This document shows positions 11,600 to 21,313 of a stretch of 64,000 bases of DNA, piece after piece. Positions within the stretch are counted from its first letter, which is position 1. Every line of letters begins with the position of its first letter. This DNA is from Amphimedon queenslandica. Taxonomy: Eukaryota; Porifera; Demospongiae; Haplosclerida; Niphatidae. The translations under genes and the position numbers were made by a program. Location: assembly GCF_000090795.2 (NCBI RefSeq), contig NW_003546264.1, positions 470,205 to 534,204 on the forward strand. The letters run 5' to 3'. The notes beneath the pieces were generated by a model. That model ran no database searches and had not been told where the DNA came from. It saw nothing but the letters and a program-made list of their open reading frames with translations.

Positions 11600-13814
11600 T
11601 TTCACCACCATTATACTCAATGGTAGCATCACTATCTGTGTCTTCTCCATCTTCATCTCTCGAGACTTTACCGCCAAAAAAATCCAACAGTTTCGACTGC
11701 TTTGTCTCCAGCAGTAAAGGAATGTCGGACATTTCTATTGGAGCAAAACGAGGTAGTGATCCTAACCTTCTCCCTCTTCCTCTTCTCTTGATCCATCCTT
11801 TCACAGTATCTGACGGTTTTTGTTTGTCTCTTCGACTTCGTCTTTTGTTCCACCTGCTTCGATCAATGCAGGATTCTTCACCAATCTCACTGGAATCATC
11901 TAAACAAAATGATACAATTCATTAATTATACTATAGCCCATGGTTTTCTCCAAAAAATGGCTCCAAAATCAACCCCAATTTTTATTACATTTTCTGATAC
12001 ATATTAATGTACTTATGCTGTGTAGAAAGTTTCAGTTGATTCCGACTTCAATTTTTCAAGTTATGACCACTTTTTAAAAAACGTCAAAATTCTGAAAAAA
12101 TCCCTGTACTATAGCCCATGGTTTTTTCCAAAAAATGGCTCCGAAATCACCCCAATTTTTAATACATTTTCTGATACATATTGATGTATTTATGTTACAT
12201 ATAAAGTTTGAGCTCATTCCGAATTCAATTTTTCAAGTTATGACCACTTTTTAAAAAACGTCAAAATTCTGAAAAAATCCCCTGTACTATTATAGTCCAT
12301 GGTTTTTTTCATAAAATGGCTCCAAATGTATTGACTTATGCTACATAGTAATTAAGTTTCAGCTGATTCTTCCTTCAATTTTTCAAGTTATAACCATTCT
12401 TTAAAAACTCAAAACATTGGAAAAGCACCCTGTACATTCTTATTATCATTATTAATATTATTATTATCATTATTAATATTATTATTATTATTATTCATAA
12501 ACTAACCTAAATTGCTAAGCTTCATGTGAGTATAAAGCCTTGAAGTCTTAGACCTCTCCAAGCTGGCCACCTTGTCATCATAACTCGATATAAAATCAAC
12601 TCCACTGTTATCAATATTATTAAGCTCTTTAGTCAAGAGTCTACGACGAACATAAGAAGCTCCACCCACCTCTTCCTCCTCCTCTTTCTCTTTGCTCTCT
12701 TTCTTAGCACTTGCAATACGAGACAATATTGGGTTAGCGTCCATCAGTTCCTTATTGTTACCTTTTAAAGTACTCTTTAACAACCTGGACTGGTTCTCTA
12801 ACCCGGCAAACTCAAACTCTTGACTGTCCTCCTCCAACGGTGCCCGCTCCTTTCTTGGTCTCTTGGGCGTGGCACTCCCATCGTCGCTGGCAAAATCCCC
12901 TCTCCCCCGGACACTCAGTCCTGGTAATTTTGGAGTACGAAGAGGAGGAAGAGGAGCAGAAGTTGAGCCTCTTTTCGAAAGACTCTGAGGACTTGACATT
13001 GAGTTGGTTCTCAAATGTTGTGGGGTATTGAATTTCTGAAGGTTTTTAATCGGAGAAAATAAGCTGTTTAACGGAGACCTTCCAGAAAGAGAAGGAGATC
13101 CTGTCTCAGATCCCTGGAGGCTCTGGCTGGTTTGAAATAGTTTGATGTAGCGAAGACCATAAGGTTTTTGAGGAACGTAAGGCTGAAGACATTGGATTTT
13201 AATGTAACGCCATTTTTTATCAGTAGCAGCTTTAGATAAACGATCTGAGAAAAAAGACAATAATTTTTTTTCTAATTATAAGTACAAGTAATATCAAAAT
13301 AAAATCAAATAGCGATAACTATTTTTATATTGCATGCATTTATGTATTATAATTAAGAAATGGATTGTACTCGTACACATGTACCTTGACCAAATACTTT
13401 AGTTCTTGTCTGATTCCGGCCACTTTTACTCTCCTCTGCTGTCATTAACATTGATTGAGGCAGCAATGAAACAAAGTCTCCACCAGATTCACTTTCACGA
13501 ACTAACACTTCAACAAAAGCTGATCCTAAATTACCTAAAAATAAAGGAATTAATAATAACGATGATGATGCTGCTTACCTATCTCAATCTGGCCTATTTT
13601 GCTGTTTTTTGCCATTTCAACTTCAACAGTTGAGCATTTTGACTGATTCTCTGGTGAGCTGAGCCAGTGAAGGCTAGCAGCCGGTAAAAGAAGATTAGCA
13701 GCTTTGTGAACTTTATCCTTTTAACATAAACAAACAAATAAATAAAATAAAAGAACTAGTTTGCTTTACTTCTGAAGAAACAGAGAGAATCTTTTTCAAT
13801 GGAATGGCAGGCAT
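11151..13814 (-). CDS. XRCC1 N-terminal-domain protein with PIP box and UBZ4-like zinc finger
   Basis: Six exons (13770-13814, 13579-13717, 13385-13534, 12507-13244, 11538-11899, 11151-11378) join to 553 residues. Residues 1 to about 150 match the XRCC1 N-terminal domain: MPAIPLKKILSVSSE, GSAFVEVLV, ESKSGRN, FGQDRLSKAATDKKW. That domain binds DNA polymerase beta and nicked DNA in XRCC1. A long basic, Ser-rich linker follows. Exon 5 encodes QSKLLDFF, a canonical PCNA-interacting PIP box (QxxLxxFF), then an acidic run built on a (GAT)n tract at about 11541-11600. The last exon encodes C-x2-C-x11-H-x3-C (CPICNEPVPLYALELHASQC), a UBZ4-type ubiquitin-binding finger. No BRCT domain is visible, so this is not XRCC1 itself. 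XNDC1-type proteins are the nearest relatives I know. A PCNA-coupled repair scaffold is inference. Confidence 0.8.
11929..12430. repeat. 177-bp intronic satellite, array 1 (about 3 monomers)
   Basis: Tandem monomers carry ACTATAGCCCATGGTTTT, TTTCTGATACATATTGATGT and CTTCAATTTTTCAAGTTA. CCCTGTACTAT boundaries fall at 12102 and 12279 (177 bp apart); the last monomer is shortened to 151 bp. It lies in intron 4 of the XRCC1-domain gene and is the same family as 18650-19250 and 49380-50245. Confidence 0.9.
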
Positions 13815-13930
13815 TGCCAAACACTTCCCGCCAAATTGCGCCTAATTATTAGAGCCACGCCCACACGGCTGCAACCAATCAAATCCTTCTCTCCACGTGC
13901 ACTGCTGACTGGAGTGCACTGCATTCTAAA
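13815..13930. promoter_or_regulatory. Bidirectional promoter, XRCC1-domain gene / PNLDC1
   Basis: Only 116 bp separate the two start codons. It contains a CCAAT box (13875-13879), an E-box CACGTG (13894-13899) and a GCCACGCCC motif. Shared promoter activity is inferred from the spacing. Confidence 0.6.
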
Positions 13931-16123
13931 ATGAATGTTGTGAGGTCAAATTTCTCTTCTGCTCTCCTTAGTATAGAAGCTCTCGTTAAAGAGAGTGCGT
14001 TTATAGGTATGCTAGCAATCTATATAATTCTCTTTTGAGTCTTTCCTACAGCTATAGACACAGAATTTACAGGTCTATCAACTAATGAAAGCGATAATAG
14101 AAGGTAGAGTCCTTATGCGTGGGTGGGCACCTTAATTTTAATTTTTTTAATAGTTTATTTGATACTATTGAGTCCCGTTATGCCAAGCTTCGTAGAACAG
14201 CCCATAGTTTTACGATATGCCAATTCGGTAAGTTATTTTATTCAAATAGTATTATTAATATTATTTTATTATAATAGGAATGTCAGTCTTTATTAGCGAC
14301 CCCGAAATGAAACAGTAAAGGGTTAATAATTAATTTCTACTTTTTTCATTATTACTGTATAGTTACACCGCCCACTCATTCAACTTCTATTTGTTTCCGA
14401 AAACTTTTCAGCATATTTATAACCCAAGATTTTTAATCCAGGTCCACCATTAATTTTATTAATATGTATGATATTAATATTTCTCTCCCATGCATTGAAT
14501 ACAGTGCGCCAATATAGAATTTCTCTGTGAACATTCGTTTGATTTCAACAAGTGGTTCTACGAAGGGATTTCATTTTGCAACCGGCAGGAGGTAAAAGCT
14601 AATTATTTGTTAATTGTTTTTGAGCAGTAATAGGAGGCAAAGCTTACGACTGAAGTAGTTAGCAAGGAAGAAAAGTGCACTTTAATTATAAATTATCGCC
14701 TTTTTTATTGTGCTAATTTAGAGAGGACATAGTTGGCTTTAGAAGACTTTTCCAGCTGCTAGTCGAATCTAAGAAAGTAATAATGAAGTATTTTACTGAA
14801 AACTTGCTCTACTTTTACCATACCAGCCATTACTGGGTCATAATATGCTCCTTGACTTGGCGTACATGTTCGATTGCTTTCATGAGCCACTACCAAGTGA
14901 GAAAGTATTAATCTACTACTTTTATAAAAATAATTATGAAGCTAGTTATACAGATTTCAAGGCCACACTTCATTTGTTGTTTCCAGTCATTATTGATACT
15001 AAGAACATATCAAGGGCTATTAGGACAGTAAGTTCATTAATGATGCTTCATTGACGCATTTTGGACTTTTAGAAAATGGACAAATATATAAACAAGACGA
15101 GTCTTGATGAGCTGTATGCTTCATTAAGCAAGTATTCATGTATTTTATAATTGCAGACTTTATGTGCTTATTATTTTAAAAGTGAAGAGTATGCTAAATC
15201 TGTCATTTATGCACCAGATGTTGTTCATAGTCCTGACTCCAGTAGATATGGTAATGAAGCAAAAGCTTACGTGTGTTTGTCATTGAATGATACTTACAGG
15301 CGAAACTAAGTGCTTTCATGAAGCTGCTTATGACGCTTATTGCGTTGGATATGGTAAGTTTAAGAAAATGAATGACTCTTGTTTATGTTGCAGTTTCTTT
15401 GCCATTTTAGTATTTCTAAAGATGGCTCATTTCCTTGCTATTAGTAACATGAGGTGAGAATGTACTCAATGAAATATGCAATTCATTCTCTATTGTCTAG
15501 CCATCCCAGACCAGTTCACTTTAAGCAGTATCTGAAAACAATCGAGCCTTACAGCAACAGGATCAATCTTGTTCATGGTCCTATTAATTACATAGTGAGA
15601 TCTCACCGCAATACTTACATGTATCGAGACTTTAAACATGTACATGCCTTTTAGAACCTTTCTGGTCCTGATCAAAAAGAAAGAGAGAACTATATTATCA
15701 AAGTGAAGACTGCTAGTGGAAAAAAGATCGATTTAAATCACGTAAGAAGAACACCAATTTATCCTTCATTTAATGATTTTTTGCAGCTGAAACAGGTCAT
15801 CAAGTATGACACAGAGTTCAAGGTGTCATCTAAAGACTCAGTGTTAGTTGGTATACCAGTTAGTGGATGGTACGAACACTAGACTATAATCTCCATTATC
15901 ATTCCTTAATGCAGGATGAAACCAATCATAGATGAAATAGAATCAAGTACATCAGAATATATAGTGGAGAGACATAGTACTATCAAGAATACAAAAAGAT
16001 CTAGCATGAAGTATTACCAGTTGTTGTTAAATTTGAAATTATTTTTACTTTATTAGGAAAGCTATACCAGTTATTGCCCTTATAACTTGTGCCTGTATTG
16101 TCCTTTATAAATATAATTACTAA
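13931..16123 (+). CDS. PNLDC1: PNLDC1-like poly(A)-ribonuclease-family exonuclease (piRNA 3' trimmer homologue)
   Basis: Seventeen exons join to 435 residues: 13931-14006, 14052-14103, 14154-14227, 14278-14314, 14363-14440, 14505-14591, 14726-14776, 14827-15027, 15073-15131, 15183-15250, 15300-15353, 15411-15453, 15501-15594, 15655-15741, 15787-15869, 15914-16010, 16057-16123. The DEDD nuclease residues are visible: FIAIDTEFTGL (D, E), GHNMLLDLAY (D) and HEAAYDAY (H and D). The C-terminus is one hydrophobic segment (IPVIALITCACIVLY), as in membrane-anchored PNLDC1 rather than PARN, and no RRM is present. In silkworm and mouse PNLDC1 trims piRNA 3' ends on the mitochondrial surface. The protein is about 90 residues shorter than vertebrate PNLDC1: NRQE joins almost directly to GFRRLFQLLVE, without the middle insert. 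The acceptors at 14726 and 15183 were chosen to keep the frame and are the least certain. Confidence 0.88.
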
Positions 16124-16192
16124 TACCAAGAGATTACTAGAAAGAAGTCATTTATTTCTGCAGTCACTAGCAATTTTTTTAACGGGCTGCCC

Positions 16193-16224
16193 ACAAAATT
16201 TTTGATGGCCCATCAAAAATTTGT
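16193..16224. repeat. Perfect inverted repeat just upstream of ARL16
   Basis: ACAAAATTTTTGATGG is followed almost at once by CCATCAAAAATTTGT, giving a long hairpin ending 6 bp before the ARL16 ATG. It could fold in the 5' leader or be a remnant of a small palindromic element. Confidence 0.7.
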
Positions 16225-16230
16225 ATTTTA

Positions 16231-16788
16231 ATGAAAATGGAGAAGCAATGCCTCATCCTTGGGCCACAAAATTGTGGGAAAACCTTATTAATTAAACGAC
16301 TTCAGAATCTCAGCTCCTCATCAGGCAGTAAAGACCTTGGATCACGTGATGCCCTACCTCCACCCACGCAACCCACAACAGGAACAACACTGCTTACTAT
16401 AACTACAACCCATGGCCCCGTCCTCCTTAAGGAATATGGTGGTAAAATGGCTCCACTGTGGCACAAAGCACTATCAAAAGCAAGCATGTACATTTACGTA
16501 ATAGACGCCAGTAACCCGTGGGAATTGGGTGTGGCAATAGTATTACTTATGGAAACACTTGTTCATGAAAGCACAGCAGAAAAACCTATACTTTTATTCT
16601 TTAACAAGACAGACATAATAGAACACAGCACAACAAGCCTTGAGGAATGCAAATCGTTGTGTAGAGTATCAGATCTTGCAGAGAAATATAAAAACCTTTT
16701 TAGCGTGGTTGATGGAAGTTGTGTTACTTGTGAAGGGATGGAGGACATATTGAGATGGGTTACTGAAAACAGAGCAAAACGAGATTGA
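16231..16788 (+). CDS. ARL16: ARL16, Arf-like small GTPase
   Basis: Single-exon ORF of 185 residues. The P-loop GPQNCGKT lies near the N-terminus, PTTGTT occupies the switch-I position, and NKTD is the guanine-specificity motif. The order of motifs and MEKQCLILG resemble human ARL16, which has the same unusual short N-terminus without a myristoylated Gly. The G-3 segment reads EYGGK instead of the canonical DxxG, close to the ELGG I recall in human ARL16. Human ARL16 has been linked to ciliary trafficking. It starts 107 bp after the PNLDC1 stop on the same strand. A start two codons later (MEK) is equally possible. The lack of introns contrasts with its neighbours. Confidence 0.85.
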   Translation: MKMEKQCLILGPQNCGKTLLIKRLQNLSSSSGSKDLGSRDALPPPTQPTTGTTLLTITTTHGPVLLKEYGGKMAPLWHKALSKASMYIYVIDASNPWELGVAIVLLMETLVHESTAEKPILLFFNKTDIIEHSTTSLEECKSLCRVSDLAEKYKNLFSVVDGSCVTCEGMEDILRWVTENRAKRD

Positions 16789-17020
16789 GTATGATTAATT
16801 TTGTTTATAAATGAGAACATTATCAAACATGACTGCTAAATATAACAAAAATGGTTTCACGATTGCACAAAAGAGTGATAAGTAATAAATAACAAGAGAC
16901 TCCTGTAAGTATAAATATATATTTATAATAATAATAATAACGATCATGTAGCTACATTTACAAGTAGTTTAGCTTTCGTAAACTGAAGAATGAAGTCTAA
17001 CTTTCCTTAACAAAACAGAT

Positions 17021-17641
17021 TCACAATTGTCTCTTGGCGTCTCTTGTCACCTTCTTTAGTTTCTGATCATTACGATCAAGCTTAACTCTGATACGATCAA
17101 TCTGATCGTTTGACTCGTCAATCTGACTACCCATCAGATACGCTTGGCCTTCAAGCATCTTAAGCCCCGCCTCCAGCTCGTCAAGGTTCCTATCAACAGT
17201 TGCATTTCCAGTACTTGATTTTACAGCCTGGGCTTGTTGCGCTTGTTTCTTTTGTTTTGGAGGAGAGGGAGGCATGGTAGATCGGCTGGACTTGGATGGA
17301 GCTGGGTCTTTATCTATTTTCGGTTTTGAGAACCTGTTCACTAGAGACCCAAAAACAGACTTGACTTCCCTCATGTTCCTCTTGCTGGACTCAAGGTCAA
17401 TCGCCATTCGGTCCAAGTTGTCCTCTGTCCTGTCCAGAGACTCGGACTGTCTCTCCAATTCTTCTGACGTGTCGTTTGCTATTTGCATCGTCTCGTGGAG
17501 CGTCCTAACGCAGCGAAAAGAGGAGTCCTCCATTTTTTGGTTTGCTTCTGCTAGTCTTTGGTCCAGGTGATCTTCATAGTCTCTTCGTCCATAACCACCA
17601 CCTGCTCTTCGGTCTCTATCGTAATCATAACGACCAGACAT
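17021..17641 (-). CDS. SNAP29: SNAP29-like Qbc-SNARE
   Basis: Single-exon ORF of 206 residues with two SNARE coiled-coil motifs. The first is at roughly residues 45-105 (SEELERQSESLDRTEDNLDRM). The second is at about 145-205, ending AKRQL. Between them VKSVFGSLVNRF matches the SNAP29 linker, and there is no palmitoylated cysteine cluster as in SNAP25. SNAP29 supplies two helices to fusion complexes in endomembrane traffic and autophagosome-lysosome fusion. An E-box CACGTG lies at 17751-17756, about 110 bp upstream. It converges with ARL16, stops about 230 bp apart. SNAP47 is a weaker alternative. Confidence 0.85.
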   Translation of the reverse strand: MSGRYDYDRDRRAGGGYGRRDYEDHLDQRLAEANQKMEDSSFRCVRTLHETMQIANDTSEELERQSESLDRTEDNLDRMAIDLESSKRNMREVKSVFGSLVNRFSKPKIDKDPAPSKSSRSTMPPSPPKQKKQAQQAQAVKSSTGNATVDRNLDELEAGLKMLEGQAYLMGSQIDESNDQIDRIRVKLDRNDQKLKKVTRDAKRQL

Positions 17642-17876
17642 CTTGTATTATTCTCCTGTTGATTGATATGTTGTTCACTTGCCAAGTTGCTGCTCTTTTA
17701 GCTTTTTACTTTTTCCTCAAGGGCGTGGTCAGTTTATGGGCGTGTCTCATCACGTGTTTTCATTATGATACTATTAATAGAACACATGATGTAATCATAA
17801 TTACCAAAATTATTACAGTGAAATTAAAAGTGCATAATCATATCATAATAATCATCTGACAAGCAGGTGGTGTTTC

Positions 17877-18604
17877 TTATCTAACAATAAAATAGAGTAG
17901 GATGATTAGGCAGACTGCAATAACTGCACCCAGAATGAGAGAGTCTCTCCTCTTTCTCAAGTTTATCTTCTGTACTACACTGTTTATGAGAGGGAAGCGA
18001 TCTTGATAAAACATTGAGAATTAAGGAAAAATGACATTTTCTAATGCATAAGATCATACTAAATAGTATAGACTTATGAGTTATTATACCTTTTTAAACT
18101 GTACTACACAACTAGTGAATAGCTCAGTTATTATACTCTTATTATTATCATAAAAGTGTACTTTTCTTAACCCTATTACTAATCACATGATACACTGAGT
18201 GGCTCATCCATTAATACATATACACTGATGTCATCATGACCTGGCCTGCCATGAGGCTGCATAAACACATTATGTAAAGATAATTCCCTTGAAACCACTC
18301 AATTCAGTCTTATTACTAGTATAAAACCAATATTACACTAATGATTATTAGTAAGAGAGAGAGAGAGGGAAGGAAGTGGATACGTGTTACTGCTTGCATT
18401 CTTGATGTGATGTTACTAAACGCACCCCGTTGATGAGAGAGGTTCTCCTTTGTTGTCATGGCAATGCTATGGTAACAGAGGAAAGTATCGTCTAATAAAG
18501 AGAGGCAGGGGAGGGTGGGTACCTGATGGCTTCATCAGCCAGTGTGTCCGATCCCCTTATGTGCTCGTGTTCTTTTAAGTATAATTCTGTTCTTCTGTTT
18601 AAAG
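17877..18604 (-). CDS. GOSR1: GOSR1 (GS28) Golgi SNARE, 3' exons only
   Basis: Three exons are visible: 18523-18604, 18384-18466 and 17877-18001. They encode the Qb-SNARE helix (ELYLKEHEHIRGSDTLADEA; MTTKENLSHQRGAFSNITSR) and then FPLINSVVQKINLRKRRDSL with a C-terminal membrane anchor (LILGAVIAVCLIILLYFIV). NLRKRRDSLILG is diagnostic for GOS28. About 160 N-terminal residues are missing. No further minus-strand exons appear before the satellite at 18650-19250 or beyond it. Either the 5' part is far away or the satellite hides an assembly error. Confidence 0.85.
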
Positions 18605-18649
18605 CTGAAGATGATTTATAGCTAAAGTAGGTGAGAAAGGATAATTAAA

Positions 18650-19250
18650 GTAAGTTTGAGCTCATTCTGACTTCAATTTTTGGCGTTATGGTTGTTTTTT
18701 CAAAACTCCAAATTTCGGAAAAATACCCTGTACTATATAGCCCATGGTTTTTTCCATAAAATGGCTCCAAAATTACCCCCAATTTTTATTACATTTTCTG
18801 ATACATATTGATGTACTTATGCTGTGTAGAAAGTTTGAACTGATTCCGACTTCAATTTTTCAAGTTATGGCAATTTAAAAAAAACGTCAAAATTCTGAAA
18901 AATACCCTGTACTATAGCCCATGGTTTTTTCCAAAAATGGCTCCAAAATCATCCCAAATTTTTATTACATTTTCTGATACATATTGATGTACTTATGCTA
19001 CATAGCAAGTTTGAGCCAATTCCGACTTCAATTTTTCAAGTTACGGCCATTTTAAGAAAATGTCAAAATTCTGAAAAATACCCTGTACTATAGCCCATGG
19101 TTTTTTCCAAAAAATGGCTCCGAAATCACCCCCAATTTTTATTACATTTTCTGATACATATTGATGCCCTTATGCTACATAGAAAGTTTGAGCCAATTCC
19201 GACTTCAATTTTTCAAGTTACGGCCATTTTAAGAAAGCGTCAAAATTCTG
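18650..19250. repeat. 177-bp satellite, array 2 (about 3.4 monomers)
   Basis: CCCTGTACTAT boundaries at 18727, 18905 and 19081 give 176-178 bp periods. Monomers carry the same CCCATGGTTTTTTCC, TTCTGATACATATTGATG and GACTTCAATTTTT blocks as arrays 1 and 3. It separates two genes that both lack 5' ends. Confidence 0.92.
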
Positions 19251-19333
19251 AATGACCAAAAAAAAGTTTTTCCACATAAACGTAACTTTCAGTCATTAAA
19301 TTATCAATTATCATTATCTCTCTCTTTCCCAAG

Positions 19334-20192
19334 GCTCTAGAGGCATCCTTCACGCATGAGTCCTTAGCTAAGACCATCGGTATCACGCTAAACAAAAGTC
19401 TCATCGTAGCTCACCTCGGGGAAAAGTTCCTCCTACTCATTGGACCAACCTGCGCTCAGAGAAAAGTTGACGTCATGCAACACAAAACGTTCATTCCCAT
19501 GAACCCTCTGGAGCAACCGCCTAAAGTAAGCTACTGCATTATTGACTAGACGTACATTTATTAATTATTATTATTATGACATTTTAAAGACTAAAGGTCG
19601 TAAAACTAGCAAGAGGTCAAAGCAGTCCAACCAAGAGGAGACTTATCTCTGCCCTCCGACTGAAGTACCCACTGGATCTATTGAGAATACAGGTACGAGG
19701 GGAGGGGATGATAAAGTAGAGTTGTTATGTGGCAGAAGATTAAAAAGAAATGAGAGATACTTCGTTCTTATTGTGGTGCATTTTTGTACTTGCTACCTAC
19801 TAAACTCTTTCACTTAGCTTTTTAAAGTGTTGTACTGTTGTGACATGAATTTAAAATGTACTCTCCCTCTTCCTTTTCCTCTCTCAGAGTTTGGCATTCG
19901 CAATCTGACAGTTTCATCAGAGACGGGCCAGAGGAGGAGCATAGTGTATTCTCCATCTCCAGTTGAGCAAAGGTCCAATACTCCAGTCAATTGTCCAACT
20001 CCTCCGATGGTACACGCCCATAATCAGCCCATTCAACCACATCTTGGTTCCATCTCTAATCTGGTACCACCTCCTCCCCCTCCTGCTCCGCCTAGTATGG
20101 CCCCGCCCCCAAGTATTCCTCCACCTCCTTTAGCTTTTACTCCGTCGCCGTCAAGTATTCCTCCTCCTCCTCCTCCCCCTCCTCTGCCATGA
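19334..20192 (+). CDS. Unrecognised protein with proline-rich C-terminus, 3' exons only
   Basis: Three exons (19334-19525, 19590-19692, 19888-20192) read through in frame after a CAAG acceptor, and no start codon is found in the first. The N-terminal part (SLIVAHLGEKFLLLIGP, AQRKVDVMQHKTFIPM) looks like a folded beta-rich domain that I cannot place. A basic Lys/Ser stretch (KGRKTSKRSKQSN) follows. The last exon has several PPPPP runs (for example NLVPPPPPPAPPSM), typical of profilin, EVH1 or SH3 ligands. Upstream exons must lie before or inside the satellite, where I see none. No function is assigned. Confidence 0.65.
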
Positions 20193-20528
20193 GTGGGCGG
20201 GGCTTGCATATCGTCAATTATACACACGTACATGTACGACAGACTTGATATTAAATGATAGCTAGTTCATTTAATAATAACAATAATAATAATCAGTAAT
20301 TGTTATTAAATACAAACGCTCTATAAGGATCCCATTATATTATTGTGACTGTTTCTGTTGTTGATTTTTAAAATTAATAAGTATTATCATTATCATTATT
20401 TTAATTATTATTATTATTATTAGCTACATATACTTGTATGTTTTATTTATGATAAATTATTAAGTAATAAAAATTACAGTTATATGAATTAGTTTGAGTG
20501 ACAACAAGATCCTCACATCATAAATACA
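20193..20528. other. Intergenic, AT-rich
   Basis: 3' flanks of two convergent genes. Only ATT/AAT-rich simple sequence and candidate AATAAA-type signals; no coding signal seen. Confidence 0.6.
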
Positions 20529-20945
20529 TCATTGATTGCAACCTATCACGTCACTACATGCATTGGTACAATCATCTAATGCTTTAGTCAAATCGTCTTT
20601 CTCTCGATTAGGACAATTGGCCAGGACAACCTCGGTCTGCCCCAGAACCCTCCTCAATTTCTCTATCTTTCTCAGACCCTCTGCAGTCACGGCCCCAGAC
20701 TTATAACACTCGTTAATCCCTTTCATGGCGTCAGCACAACCAGCCAGTGCCTTGACAAGATCACTATTGACTCTTGAAGTACATTCTCCTCCTTCTTCTT
20801 CTTGTTTTATTTCTAGCAGTTCATTGCAGCCTTCATTAAGACTAAAGAGGTTAGCTCCGGAGTAGTAGGAATGGTAAAAGTTGTAGCCTTTAGAGAAATG
20901 AAGAAGACTTAGCAGTGCAGCTGTAATGATAACAATACTGTTCAT
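20529..20945 (-). CDS. Small secreted eight-cysteine protein, orphan
   Basis: Intronless ORF. The likely start is the ATG at 20945 (MNSIVIITAALLSLLHFSKG), which gives a clean signal peptide. An upstream in-frame ATG at 20972 would add nine residues before it. The mature part is about 120 residues with eight cysteines, mostly as spaced single Cys (NEGCNELL, GGECTSR, LAGCADAM, NECYKSG, ANCPNRE, DDCTNACSDVIGC). It is rich in Ala, Leu and Lys, which suggests a disulfide-bonded helical bundle. I recognise no family. It lies between the proline-rich gene (convergent) and RFC2 (same strand, downstream of its stop). Confidence 0.6.
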   Translation of the reverse strand: MNSIVIITAALLSLLHFSKGYNFYHSYYSGANLFSLNEGCNELLEIKQEEEGGECTSRVNSDLVKALAGCADAMKGINECYKSGAVTAEGLRKIEKLRRVLGQTEVVLANCPNREKDDLTKALDDCTNACSDVIGCNQ

Positions 20946-21313
20946 ATTCCCGCTCTTTTTTTTCTGGGGCAAAGAGAAGTAGATGTAGAGTCCTTATTTT
21001 CTTGCACTAACAAAAGGTACTATTATCTTGAATACTAGCAGCACAGGCAGACTGCCCTCAATAAAAATACAACTTTAAGTTCCGTGTCATCCAAAAGCAG
21101 CCAAAAAATGAGCACACATGAAATATTACTTTACTATACACATGAAAGCGCTGCAACTTGATTTTATATTGAACAATAGCTGGTACTTTTAGCATCATTA
21201 TTTATTAATAATAAAAATACATTAAAATTACCTCAGTGATGTGTGCAATGTACATATACATGTAATGCTGAAAGGTTAATGTAGTTAAATAATAGATAGA
21301 GAAGGATATAGTG

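Noticed and set aside
16231-16788. PNLDC1 and ARL16 as an operon
   Set aside because: Same strand and 107 bp apart, but there is no evidence of polycistronic processing in the sequence alone.
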